Shown: one piece after another, positions 8,000 to 17,624 of the stretch | How the letters are laid out: each line of letters starts with the position of its first letter | Numbering within the stretch: the first letter of the stretch is position 1 | DNA from: Hyphomicrobium sp. CS1BSMeth3 | Lineage (GTDB): Bacteria; Pseudomonadota; Alphaproteobacteria; Rhizobiales; Hyphomicrobiaceae | Length of the DNA: 64,000 nt | Direction: 5' to 3' | Assembly: GCF_900117415.1 (NCBI RefSeq) | Contig: NZ_FPEI01000005.1 | Span: forward strand, 930,001-994,000 | The notes under the pieces: generated by a model | The model's input: the letters and a program-made list of their open reading frames with translations, nothing else | The model's database searches: none | Told to the model about the DNA's origin: nothing | Translations under genes and position numbers: made by a program

Positions 8000-9070
8000 A
8001 TGGCAAAGAAATACAAGACGTTGGTCATGGGTGCGTCCTACGGGTCGCTGCTCGGTACGAAGCTCGCGATGGCGGGCCACGATACGGTTCTGGTGTGCCT
8101 CCCGGCAGAGGTTGAGAAGATCAACGCCGAGGGCGCGCTGGTGAAGATCCCGGTGCGCGGGCGCGAAGGGCTGGTCCAAATCAACAGCCGCAAGCTCCCG
8201 GGCAAGTTGAGCGCGGCCGGGCCGGCGGACGTCGATCCCAAGGAGTTCGACCTGATCGCGCTCGCCATGCAGGAGCCGCAGTACCGCACGCCGGGCGCCC
8301 GGGAGCTGCTGCAACTGGTCGCCAAGTCGGGCCGGCCGTGCATGTCGATCATGAACATGCCGCCGCTGCCGTACCTCGCCCGCATCCCGGGCCTCGACGT
8401 CAGCAAGCTACGCCACTGCTTCACGGACGCGACGGTGTGGGACGCCTTCGATCCCAAGCTCATGACGCTCTGCAGCCCCGATCCGCAGGCCTTCCGTCCG
8501 CCCGAGGAGCCGGTCAACGTCCTCCAGGTGCGTCTGCCGACCAACTTCAAGTCGGCGCGCTTCGAGAACCCGGAGCACACGGCCATCCTCCAGCAGATGG
8601 AGAAGGATATCGAGGCCGCGCGCTTCGACCTCGGCGGTGAGAAGATCGAGATCCCGGTGAAGCTCAAGGTGCACGACTCGGTTTTCGTGCCGCTTGCAAA
8701 ATGGGCCATGCTGCTCGCCGGCAACTACCGCTGCGTGCAGAAGGATACCGTGCGACCCATCAAGGAGGCCGTGCATTCCGATCCGGCAGCGAGCAAGGCA
8801 GTCTACGAGTGGGTCGTCGATCTCTGCGTCTCGCTCGGCGCCGACAAGGCCGATCTCGTGCCCTTCGAGAAGTATGCGAATGCGGCGCAGTCTCTCTTGA
8901 CGCCGTCATCGGCGGCGCGTGCCCTCGCGGCAGGTGCGCCGAACATCGAGCGCGTCGACCTGCTCGTGCAGGGCATCGCGGCGTCGAAGGGACGCTCGAA
9001 CCCCGAGGTCGACCAGACCGTCGCCCTCGTCAACGGCTGGCTCGAGAAAAATCGCAAGAAAGCATCCTGA
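8000..9070 (+). CDS. Ketopantoate reductase-like NAD(P)-binding protein
   Basis: 356 residues. The N-terminal Rossmann fold is recognisable from KTLVMGASYGSLLGTKLAMAGHD (G11, G15, G19), as in ApbA/PanE-type 2-dehydropantoate 2-reductases. The helical C-terminal half (KLKVHDSVFVPLAKWAMLLAGNYR) matches the ketopantoate-reductase C-terminal layout only loosely. True PanE substrate motifs are not obvious and the protein is about 50 residues longer than PanE, so the substrate is unknown. ATG 8000 is preceded by GAAGGGG; an in-frame ATG at 7955 has no such site. The M20 peptidase gene follows after 17 bp, suggesting joint transcription. Confidence 0.7.
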   Translation: MAKKYKTLVMGASYGSLLGTKLAMAGHDTVLVCLPAEVEKINAEGALVKIPVRGREGLVQINSRKLPGKLSAAGPADVDPKEFDLIALAMQEPQYRTPGARELLQLVAKSGRPCMSIMNMPPLPYLARIPGLDVSKLRHCFTDATVWDAFDPKLMTLCSPDPQAFRPPEEPVNVLQVRLPTNFKSARFENPEHTAILQQMEKDIEAARFDLGGEKIEIPVKLKVHDSVFVPLAKWAMLLAGNYRCVQKDTVRPIKEAVHSDPAASKAVYEWVVDLCVSLGADKADLVPFEKYANAAQSLLTPSSAARALAAGAPNIERVDLLVQGIAASKGRSNPEVDQTVALVNGWLEKNRKKAS

Positions 9071-9087
9071 GGGGCACAAGAAGACCC

Positions 9088-10284
9088 ATGCAAAAGGTCG
9101 ACAATGCACAGGCTGTGAACCGTCTCATGCGGTTTCTGGCCGTAGAAGGTGTGACCGGGCGTGAGGCGGCGATCGGCAAGGAGCTGGTCGCTGCGCTCAA
9201 GGAAGTGGGTGTGCCGGCGCGCGCCATTCGCTTCGACGATGCGCACAAGCGCATTCCCGTACCCTGCGAGATCGGCAATCTGATCGTCGATCTGCCGGGC
9301 CGCGGGCGTCTCGGCAATCACCCGCGCATTCTGTTCATGACGCACATGGACACCGTGCCGCTCTGTGCCGGCGCCAAGCCGAAGATCCAGGGCCGCAAGG
9401 TCGTCAACACCGTGCGCACCGCGCTCGGCGGCGACAACCGCACGGGCTGTGGCGTGCTCGTCACGCTCGCGGCCGAGCTTGCCGCGCAGAAGCTCGATCA
9501 TCCGCCGCTGACGCTGCTCTTCACCGTCCGCGAGGAGAGCGGGCTCTGGGGCGCGCGCTTCGTCGATCCGAAGGATCTCGGCGGCGTACGCATCGGCTTC
9601 AACTACGATGGTCGCTCGGCCTCCTACGTGACCGTCGGCGCCGTCGGTGCCGACCGCTGGGAGGTGGAGATCAGCGGCCGCGCAGCTCATGCGGGCGGCG
9701 CGCCGGAGCGCGGCATCAGCTCGACGCTGATCCTCGCCGAAGCGCTTTCCGACGTGCGGCGTGGCGGCTGGTTCGGCAAGGTCGTGCACGGCGACAAGGT
9801 CGGCACGAGCAACATCGGCGTCGTTGCCGGTCCCAACGGCGGCTCGGCCGGTGATGCAACCAACGTCGTGACGGACTACGTCAAGGTACGCGGCGAAAGC
9901 CGCAGCCACGACGCCAAGTTCCACAAGGAGATCACGGCGGCCTACAAGGCGGCTTTCGCCAAGGCGGCAGCCGGCGTCACGAACGTGCAGGGCCAGTCCG
10001 GCAAGGCGAAGTTCGTCTCGCACACCGACTACTATCCGTTCCGCATGAAGGACAACGCGCCGGTCGTGCAGCGCGCGATCGAGGCAGTGACGGCACAGGG
10101 CATCAAGCCGGAGATCCGGGTTGCCAATGGCGGTCTCGATGCGAACTGGCTGGTCCGCCACGGCATCCCGACGGTCACGTTCGGCGCCGGGCAGAACGAG
10201 CCGCACACGGTCGACGAGTGGATCGATCTCAAGGAGTACGAGGCCGCCTGCGGCCTCGCCGTGCAGCTCGCGACGATGAGTTAA
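9088..10284 (+). CDS. M20 family metallopeptidase (PepT-like)
   Basis: 398 residues. Metal-site motifs of the M20/M28 clan are visible: THMDTVP (H86, D88), ALGGDNRTG (bridging Asp), TVREESGLWGAR (catalytic Glu pair), FNYDGR, and the C-terminal EPHTVDEW histidine. SHTDYYPFRM and GGLDANW resemble the tripeptidase T / PepT-like branch. Expected activity is removal of an N-terminal residue or acyl group from small peptides in the cytoplasm. The start at ATG 9088 has GAGGGGCACAAGAAG before it. It sits 17 bp after the ketopantoate-reductase-like gene, so the two may serve one substrate that I cannot name. Confidence 0.85.
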   Translation: MQKVDNAQAVNRLMRFLAVEGVTGREAAIGKELVAALKEVGVPARAIRFDDAHKRIPVPCEIGNLIVDLPGRGRLGNHPRILFMTHMDTVPLCAGAKPKIQGRKVVNTVRTALGGDNRTGCGVLVTLAAELAAQKLDHPPLTLLFTVREESGLWGARFVDPKDLGGVRIGFNYDGRSASYVTVGAVGADRWEVEISGRAAHAGGAPERGISSTLILAEALSDVRRGGWFGKVVHGDKVGTSNIGVVAGPNGGSAGDATNVVTDYVKVRGESRSHDAKFHKEITAAYKAAFAKAAAGVTNVQGQSGKAKFVSHTDYYPFRMKDNAPVVQRAIEAVTAQGIKPEIRVANGGLDANWLVRHGIPTVTFGAGQNEPHTVDEWIDLKEYEAACGLAVQLATMS

Positions 10285-10454
10285 CCAGCCGCCACTAACC
10301 TCGCTCCAGTAAAGCAAAAAGTGATTCGCAGCAGGCTCTGCGCTCCCGCCTCGGCGGGCGGCGTGGCCGGCTGCGGCCGCAAATCGGGCGCGACCTCCCG
10401 CCAGACTAGGGAGGTAATTCCGCGCGCCGGGGCCAGCTTGCAGGAGCAATCATT

Positions 10455-11432
10455 ATGCGAACGTCTACGCCTACGACACAGGGTCCAGGCGGCTCCGGCC
10501 GTTCGGGCCTGCCGAGCCTGAAGCTCGGGAGCTTCGGCCTCGCAGTCATCGCTGCTCTGGCGCTCATCACCATCTGGCTCGGCATCTACCGGATCGACGC
10601 CGGCCATGTCGGTGTCGTGAAGCGCTTCGGCAACGTGATCGACGTCGCCGATCCGGGATTGCACATCAAGCTGCCCTGGGCCGATACCGTCGAGGAAATG
10701 GAAGTGCGTGAGCGCGCCTTCAATATGACCCTCGAAGCGGCTTCCCAGGACCCGCTCGAGATTCCCATTCAGGTGACCGTCAACTGGCTCGTGAAGCGCG
10801 AGAAGGTCAAGGAGCTCTACATCCAGTTCGGCAGCCTCGATCAGTTCGAGAAGCGGATCATCCTTCCGCGCCTGAACGATACGGTGAAGGGCGTGACGAG
10901 CGCCTACACCGTCAACGACCTGCTGCGCAAGCGCACCGAGTATCGGGACCGGTCCATGGAGACTTTCGCCAAGCGCATGCCCGATGATGTCGAGATCACC
11001 GGCTTCTCCGTCGTCAACATCGGCTTCCCGCCCGAGTACACGAAGGCGATCCGCGACAAGCAGGTCGCGCGCGAGCAAGCCGAGACGGAGAAGTTCGTGC
11101 TCGAGCGCCAGCGCCTGACCTCGACACAGGTGACGCAGAGCGCTGAAGCACAGCGCGATGCCGACAAGGCGCGCGCCGATGGCCGCGCCTATGAGATCAA
11201 GGTGCAGGGCGAGGCGCAGGCCCAGGCGATCCGCATCATGGGTGAGGCGCTCGCTCAGAACCCGCTCGTTGTCGAGTACCGCAAGGTCGAGAAGTGGGGC
11301 GGCAATTTCCCGACGACATTCATGGGCGGCGACGCTGGCGCCAACACGCTCTGGAGCATGCCGGGAAGCGGAACGCCTCCAGCGACGGGCGGCCCGCCGC
11401 GTGCCGCAAACGCGCAGCCGCCAAGGCAGTGA
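10455..11432 (+). CDS. SPFH (prohibitin/band 7) membrane protein, HflK/HflC-like
   Basis: 325 residues. One N-terminal transmembrane segment (about 28-47) is followed by an SPFH domain (GVVKRFGNVIDVADPGLHIKLPWADTVEEMEVRERAF) and a charged coiled-coil region (about 190-270, REQAETEKFVLERQRL). The last 40 residues are Pro/Gly/Ala-rich. Proteins of this family form large oligomeric cages in the inner membrane and modulate membrane proteases such as FtsH. There is only one gene here, not an hflK-hflC pair, and no protease gene beside it. ATG 10455 follows AGGAGC. Confidence 0.87.
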   Translation: MRTSTPTTQGPGGSGRSGLPSLKLGSFGLAVIAALALITIWLGIYRIDAGHVGVVKRFGNVIDVADPGLHIKLPWADTVEEMEVRERAFNMTLEAASQDPLEIPIQVTVNWLVKREKVKELYIQFGSLDQFEKRIILPRLNDTVKGVTSAYTVNDLLRKRTEYRDRSMETFAKRMPDDVEITGFSVVNIGFPPEYTKAIRDKQVAREQAETEKFVLERQRLTSTQVTQSAEAQRDADKARADGRAYEIKVQGEAQAQAIRIMGEALAQNPLVVEYRKVEKWGGNFPTTFMGGDAGANTLWSMPGSGTPPATGGPPRAANAQPPRQ

Positions 11433-11461
11433 TGCGGGCGCGTGCCAAATGCCAACCTAGT

Positions 11462-11560
11462 TCCTCCCCCCTGGTGGGGGAGGTTAGGAGGGGGGGATTG
11501 CAGAGCACTAGCGGTAGGGGTTCCCCCCACCCCTAACCCCTCCCCACAAGGGGGAGGGGA
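11462..11560. repeat. REP-like palindrome, family B (copy B1)
   Basis: A C-tract/G-tract stem (CCTCCCCCCTGGTGGGGGAGG) is followed by GTTAGGAGGGGGGATTG and, after a short spacer, CCCCCCACCCCTAACCCC and CTCCCCACAAGGGGGAGG. It is nearly identical to copy B3. It lies between the convergent SPFH gene and the carbamoylase gene and could end both transcripts. Confidence 0.85.
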
Positions 11561-11589
11561 TTTGAGCGTCGTGCGGTGACGCAATCGCC

Positions 11590-12846
11590 TCAAGCCTTCC
11601 CGCTCACGACCTCGGCCTTTTCGAGCACGGCGTGCAGCAGTACGTCGGTGCCGGCGGCGGCCCATTCGGGCGTCATGTCCTCGGCCTCGTTGTGGCTGAT
11701 GCCGCCAATGCAGGGCGTGAAGATCATCGCTGCCGGGGCAACGCGCGCGACGTAGACGGCGTCATGGCCGGCGCCTGAGGTGATGTCGCGGGTCGTGTAG
11801 CCGAGCTTGGACGCGGCATTGCGCACGGCCGTGACGCAGCTCGCCTCGAAGGGCTGCGGCGGGAAATCAGCGACCATCTTGATCTCAGCCGTGACGCCCG
11901 TGCGCGCGGCGATCTCCTCGAGGCCTTTGCGCAGCGCCTTGTCCATGGAGATGAGCTTCTCGCCATCGGGATGGCGGAAGTCGACCGTGACGAAAACGCG
12001 GCCGGGAATGACGTTGCGCGAGTTCGGATAGACCTCGACCATGCCGCACGTGGCGCAGGCGCTGGGATCGTGATCGTGACCGATCTTGTTCACGAGCTCG
12101 ACGGTGCGCGAGGCGCCGAGTAGCGCGTCCTTGCGCCGGTTCATCGGCGTCGGGCCGGCATGGCTCTCGACGCCCGTCAGCGTGATCTCGTACCACTTCT
12201 GGCCGTTGGCCGCCGTGACGATGCCGATCTCGATGCCTTCTTCCTCGAGGATCGGGCCCTGTTCGATGTGCAGCTCGAAGAGTGCGTGGATCGGACGGCC
12301 GCCGACCTTCTCGGGGCCTGAATAGCCGATCCGGTCCAGCTCCTCGCCGAAGACTTTGCCCTCGGGATCGCGCGTCGCCAGAGCCTCATCGAGCGGGATC
12401 ACGCCCGCGAAGACGCCCGAGGCAATCATGGCCGGCGCAAAGCGCGAGCCCTCTTCGTTCGTCCACATGCAGATCTCGATCGGGTGGCGCGTCTTGATGT
12501 CGAGATCGTTCAGCGAGCGCACAACCTCGAGCGCGGCCATCACGCCGAGCGCGCCATCGAACTTGCCGCCCGTCGGCTGCGTATCGAGATGGCTGCCGAT
12601 CAGGACCGGCGGCAGGCTGTCGTCCGCGCCTGCACGCCGCGCGAACATCGAGCCCATGTGGTCGATCGAGATCGAGCATCCTGCCTTGCGGCACCAGTCC
12701 CCGAAGAGATCGCGCGACTGGCGGTCGAGATCGGTCAGGGTCAATCGATTGACGCCGCCTTTGGGCGTCGCGCCGATCTTGGCCATGTCCATGAGGCTGT
12801 CCCACAGCCGCTTGCCGTCGATCCTGAGGTTGCTGTCCGCGGTCAT
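11590..12846 (-). CDS. Zn-dependent M20 hydrolase: N-carbamoyl-L-amino acid hydrolase / allantoate amidohydrolase family
   Basis: 418 residues. Family motifs in order: GSHLDTQPTGGKFDGALGV (metal His and bridging Asp), TNEEGSRF (catalytic Glu), ELHIEQGPILE, ESHAGPTPMNRRKDAL, and GISHNEAED near the C-terminus. These mark the HyuC/AmaB/AllC group, which hydrolyses N-carbamoyl or ureido groups from amino acids, beta-ureidopropionate or allantoate, usually as a dimer with two metals. The substrate cannot be told from sequence alone; no hydantoinase or allantoinase gene is nearby. ATG 12846 has AAAGAAAG upstream; an earlier in-frame ATG at 12966 gives an implausible basic extension. Confidence 0.9.
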   Translation of the reverse strand: MTADSNLRIDGKRLWDSLMDMAKIGATPKGGVNRLTLTDLDRQSRDLFGDWCRKAGCSISIDHMGSMFARRAGADDSLPPVLIGSHLDTQPTGGKFDGALGVMAALEVVRSLNDLDIKTRHPIEICMWTNEEGSRFAPAMIASGVFAGVIPLDEALATRDPEGKVFGEELDRIGYSGPEKVGGRPIHALFELHIEQGPILEEEGIEIGIVTAANGQKWYEITLTGVESHAGPTPMNRRKDALLGASRTVELVNKIGHDHDPSACATCGMVEVYPNSRNVIPGRVFVTVDFRHPDGEKLISMDKALRKGLEEIAARTGVTAEIKMVADFPPQPFEASCVTAVRNAASKLGYTTRDITSGAGHDAVYVARVAPAAMIFTPCIGGISHNEAEDMTPEWAAAGTDVLLHAVLEKAEVVSGKA

Positions 12847-12986
12847 GACGTACTTTCTTTGATTTCGATCAACTGAGCTGCCTCGGAGCGGGCCCGATCC
12901 GGCCAATCGCCGCATGTCTATGCGCATGACGGGCCGGCGCCAAAGGACTATTGCCATTCGGGGCATACAATTGGAAGCTGGAAGGG

Positions 12987-13061
12987 TAGTGTGATGATCG
13001 AGAAATTCGCCATACTAGGCGGCACGGTACCGAGCGAATTTCTCGATCTGAATCACACTAG
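12987..13061. repeat. Palindromic repeat, family A (copy A4)
   Basis: Left arm TAGTGTGATGATCGAG..AAATTCGC (12987-13010) and right arm GCGAATTTCTCGAT..AATCACACTA (13034-13060) are complementary apart from a 3-nt TCA present only in the right arm. The right arm is the exact complement of the left arm of copy A3 over 27 nt, so A3 and A4 are inverted copies of one element 8 kb apart. Confidence 0.88.
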
Positions 13062-13074
13062 CAAGACTATGATT

Positions 13075-13152
13075 CTAGTGTCCCTTTTGATGCCGAAGTT
13101 CGCTCGGGGCGCCAGTATCGAGGTGGGGCGAACTTCGGAATCGGGATACTAG
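13075..13152. repeat. Palindromic repeat, family A (copy A5)
   Basis: Left arm CTAGTGTCCC...CCGAAGTTCGC (13075-13103) and right arm GCGAACTTCGG...GGGATACTAG (13128-13152), with unequal inserts (TTTTGATG versus GATT). It shares the CTAG ends and GAARTTCGC core with A2-A4 but has different intermediate sequence. It starts 13 bp after copy A4, so the gap 12847-13279 is mostly repeat DNA. Confidence 0.82.
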
Positions 13153-13279
13153 GCAGTCTGCCATCTGCAGGCACAGCGGAAAGGCGTCCGGTAGAGACGA
13201 ATCCGGGAGCGAAACGACTGAAGATCGAAACCCATCCGCACGAAGCTCCATAGCATCACCTGAACCGGACCCTCCTCTC

Positions 13280-14521
13280 ATGAGCAACGATGTGATCGTC
13301 CTTGGCGCCGGCATGGTCGGCGTGTCCACCGCGCTGCATTTGCAGGAACGCGGCCGCTCGGTGGCCCTGGTCGACCGCCGGGGTGTCGCCGAGGAGACTT
13401 CCTACGGCAACGCCGGCATCATCCAGCGCGAAGGTATCGTGCCGTACCTCTTTCCGCGCGAGTGGGCGACCATTCTGCGCCATGCACGCAACCAGTCGAC
13501 GGAGGCGGCTTTCCAGTGGTCGTCGCTGCCGAGCATCGCGCCGTGGATGTTCAGGTACTGGCGCTGGTCGACCGATGAGGGAATGCACGCAACCGCGCGC
13601 GCCATGGCGCCGATCGTGACGCGCTGCGTCGACGAGCACGAGCACCTCATGAACGAGGCCGGCGTCATCGGTATGCTCCGGCGCACGGGCTATCTGCGCC
13701 TCTATCGTACCGAGGAGGGCCTCGAGAAGGCCATCCGCGAGGATTCACAGGTCAAGGCGAAGTATGGCGTCGTGGCGAAGGCGGTCGGCCGCTCGGAGCT
13801 GGCGGAACTCGAGCCGCACCTGAAGTCCGTGTATGTCGGCGGCGTCATGCTTCCCGATCCGTGCAGCGTCGCGGACCCGAGTGCGCTCGGAAAGGCTTAT
13901 GGCGATCTCTTCGTGCGGCGCGGTGGTGCGCTCGTCGAGGGCGAGGCGCGCTCGCTGACGCGCGATGGCGCGGGATGGAAGGTCGCGACGCGCGATGGCT
14001 GGATCTCGGCGCCGGATGTCGTCGTCGCGCTGGGGCCGTGGTCTGACATGGTCACGAAAGCGCAGGGGATCAAGCTGCCGTTCGGCGTGAAGCGCGGCTA
14101 TCACATGCACTACCGCCCCGAGGGCAATGCGACGCTCAATCGGCCCGTCATCGACACGACCGTCGGCTATGCCATGGCACCGATGAGCAAGGGTATCCGC
14201 ATCACGACGGGCGCTGAGTTCGCGACGCGCGATGCGCCGCCGAACCCGGTGCAGCTCGAGCGCGTCGAGCCGCTCGCGCGGGCCGCCTTCCCGCTCGCGG
14301 AGCGCGTCGAGGCAGAGCCCTGGCTCGGGCGGCGCCCGTGCCTGCCGGACATGCTGCCGATCATCGGTCAGGCGGTGGGCAAAAAGGGCCTTTGGATGAA
14401 CTTCGGCCACCACCATCTCGGCTTCACGCTCGGGCCGGTGACGGGCCGTCTGCTCGCCGAGATGATGACGGGCGAAAAGCCCTTCACCGATCCGCACCCC
14501 TACCGCGCCGAGCGCTTCTGA
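13280..14521 (+). CDS. FAD-dependent amino acid oxidase/dehydrogenase (DadA-like)
   Basis: 413 residues. An N-terminal FAD-binding fold (VIVLGAGMVGVSTALHLQERG, G9/G11/G14) is followed by SYGNAGIIQ, the DadA-family FAD-contact stretch. The C-terminus has GRRPCLPDMLPIIG and NFGHHHLGFTLGPVTG, typical of D-amino acid dehydrogenases of the DAO superfamily. Expected reaction: oxidative deamination of D-amino acids (or a related secondary amine) with electrons passed to the respiratory chain. No membrane span is seen. It faces the P1 peptidase gene with only 4 bp between the stop codons. Confidence 0.85.
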   Translation: MSNDVIVLGAGMVGVSTALHLQERGRSVALVDRRGVAEETSYGNAGIIQREGIVPYLFPREWATILRHARNQSTEAAFQWSSLPSIAPWMFRYWRWSTDEGMHATARAMAPIVTRCVDEHEHLMNEAGVIGMLRRTGYLRLYRTEEGLEKAIREDSQVKAKYGVVAKAVGRSELAELEPHLKSVYVGGVMLPDPCSVADPSALGKAYGDLFVRRGGALVEGEARSLTRDGAGWKVATRDGWISAPDVVVALGPWSDMVTKAQGIKLPFGVKRGYHMHYRPEGNATLNRPVIDTTVGYAMAPMSKGIRITTGAEFATRDAPPNPVQLERVEPLARAAFPLAERVEAEPWLGRRPCLPDMLPIIGQAVGKKGLWMNFGHHHLGFTLGPVTGRLLAEMMTGEKPFTDPHPYRAERF

Positions 14522-14525
14522 GCGC

Positions 14526-15524
14526 TCAGGCACCTTTCCCGAATTTGTCGCGCCACGCGGGCAGCGCGCCGTGGAAGGGTAGCGCCGTTGCCTCGTAGAC
14601 GCCGCGGGCAATGGCGCGCGCGAGGCAATCGCCGGCTGCCATGCCGATCTCGGTCAGATCCGGTACGGGATCGGTGAGCACCTTCTTCTGCGTTGCCACG
14701 GCGAAGACGGTGTCGCCGTCCATGGGCGCGTGTGCGGGGCGAACGGCGCGAGCCAGCCCGTCATCGGCCATGATCGCCATGCGCTTGGCTTGTGCCTTGG
14801 TCAGGATTGCATCGGTCGCGACGAGACCGATCGTCGTTGCCGTCTGACGGCCGCCCTTCATGCGCAGCGCGAGGTCGGATGCGGACAAATGGGCCGGCAT
14901 TCCGAGGCCGCCGAATTCCTTGCCGACTTCCACGGATGCGGCCCAGAAATGCGGCCCCGTGCCGATGGTCGCCGAGCCGACAGCATTCACGATGACGATG
15001 GCGGCGACCGTGAAGCCGCTCTCGGTGACCATGCTCGCCGAGCCGAGGCCGCCTTTCATCGTGACGGTCGTCGCGCCATAGCCGCCGCCGACCGTGCCGA
15101 GCGCGAATTCGCCGGCCGTCGCGCGTTCAGCCGCTTGCCAGCCGAGCTCCCAGTAGGGCGGCATCCGGCCCCAATCCTTGTTGCCGCCATTCAGCATGTC
15201 GAAGGTCGTGGCCTGGACCGCAATCGGGATGTTGATCGGCCCAATGCGGACGCCGGCCCCTTGCTCGCGCAGGCAGTTCACGGCGCCGCCGGCCGCATCG
15301 AGCCCGAACAGCGATCCGCCGGACAGGATCACCGCATTGACGCCGACGGCGCTCATTTCCGTATCGAGCAGTGTCGTGTCCCGGGTTCCTGGCGCGCCGC
15401 CCCTCGTGACGCCCGATGCCACGTTCTCGACGTCGATGACGATCGCCGTGATGCCGCTCGCGACCTTGGCATCATGGGCATTGCCGACGCGCAGGCCCTC
15501 GATGTCGGTGATGAGGTTTCTCAC
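14526..15524 (-). CDS. P1 family peptidase (S58, DmpA/NylC fold)
   Basis: 332 residues. N-terminal-nucleophile hydrolase features: TRGGAPGTRDT (41-50), LSGGSLFGLDAAGG (68-80), GGGYGATTVTMKGGLGSAS (146-164) and MDGDTVFAVAT (268-278). In NylC/ThnT-like members the chain cuts itself before a Thr in NTTIGVVAT; the equivalent here is ATTIGLVATDA with Thr230 as likely nucleophile and Ala229 where Asn is often found. The family includes L-aminopeptidase/D-amino-acid esterase-amidases and nylon-oligomer hydrolases. The start is GTG 15524, preceded by GAAGGA. Next to a DadA-like gene, which suggests use of D-amino acid amides or peptides. Confidence 0.85.
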   Translation of the reverse strand: MRNLITDIEGLRVGNAHDAKVASGITAIVIDVENVASGVTRGGAPGTRDTTLLDTEMSAVGVNAVILSGGSLFGLDAAGGAVNCLREQGAGVRIGPINIPIAVQATTFDMLNGGNKDWGRMPPYWELGWQAAERATAGEFALGTVGGGYGATTVTMKGGLGSASMVTESGFTVAAIVIVNAVGSATIGTGPHFWAASVEVGKEFGGLGMPAHLSASDLALRMKGGRQTATTIGLVATDAILTKAQAKRMAIMADDGLARAVRPAHAPMDGDTVFAVATQKKVLTDPVPDLTEIGMAAGDCLARAIARGVYEATALPFHGALPAWRDKFGKGA

Positions 15525-15587
15525 GATTGAGATGTCCTTCTAATTGCTGGCTGGCTCGCGTCCCGTTCTAAGTTAGACTGCCCAAAG

Positions 15588-16816
<1,229 letters not shown>

Positions 16817-16915
16817 GGGGCCTATTGAGCATGGCTCTCCGGCTTGTTTCGGCCGCTTGCTTACTGATAAGCTCCGGGAAAACAAGGGGATGGGGAACAA
16901 CATGGGAGAGGGCCG

Positions 16916-17614
16916 ATGACAGAGACCTACGCGCCGCGAGACTGGTCATCGCAGCCCCCTTACCTCCACCCGGACTACAAATCCACGGTGCTGCGCGCGC
17001 CGACGAAGCCGCTCATCCCGATCCGCCAGTCGCTCTCCGAAATCACCGGGCCGGTCTACGGTCATGAGAGCCTCGGCAAGCTCGACGCGGACCTCACGCG
17101 CAATGCCATCAAGGGCGGCGAGCCGATCGGCGAACGCATTGTCGTCACGGGCCGCGTGCTCGACGAGAACGGTCGGCCGCAGCCGAACATGCTGATCGAG
17201 ATCTGGCAGGCCAATGCCGCTGGCCGCTACGTGCACGTCGTGGATCAGCACCCGGCGCCGCTCGATCCGAATTTCCTCGGGGGTGGGCGCTGCGTGACCG
17301 ACAGCGAGGGCCGCTACAAGTTCACCACGATCAAGCCCGGCGCTTATCCCTGGGGCAACCACGAGAATGCGTGGCGCCCGGCGCACATCCACTTCTCGCT
17401 CTTCGGCCCGAGCCTTTCGACGCGCCTCGTGACGCAGATGTACTTCCCCGGCGATCCGTTGCTCGCGTTCGACCCGATCTACATGGGCACGCCGGCCGAC
17501 TGCCGCGAGTTGCTGATCTCGCGCTTCATGCTCGAGCACACGCAGCCCTCGTTCGCGCTCGGCTACGAGTTCGACTTCGTGCTGCGCGGCCGTCGCCAGA
17601 CACCGGTCGAATGA
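16916..17614 (+). CDS. pcaH: Protocatechuate 3,4-dioxygenase beta subunit
   Basis: 232 residues. Iron ligands are all present with the classical spacing: Tyr105 (AAGRY), Tyr144 (PGAY), His157 and His159 (PAHIHF), i.e. 39, 13 and 2 apart as in the Pseudomonas enzyme. The non-heme Fe(III) subunit cleaves the ring of protocatechuate between the hydroxyls to 3-carboxy-cis,cis-muconate, working as an alpha-beta complex with PcaG. ATG 16916 follows GAGAGGGCC. pcaG begins 10 bp after the stop codon. Confidence 0.97.
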   Translation: MTETYAPRDWSSQPPYLHPDYKSTVLRAPTKPLIPIRQSLSEITGPVYGHESLGKLDADLTRNAIKGGEPIGERIVVTGRVLDENGRPQPNMLIEIWQANAAGRYVHVVDQHPAPLDPNFLGGGRCVTDSEGRYKFTTIKPGAYPWGNHENAWRPAHIHFSLFGPSLSTRLVTQMYFPGDPLLAFDPIYMGTPADCRELLISRFMLEHTQPSFALGYEFDFVLRGRRQTPVE

Positions 17615-17624
17615 GGCGGATGGC

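Noticed and set aside
8803-10449. 548-codon open frame on the minus strand
   Set aside because: Antisense to the M20 peptidase and its upstream neighbour; no domain recognised.
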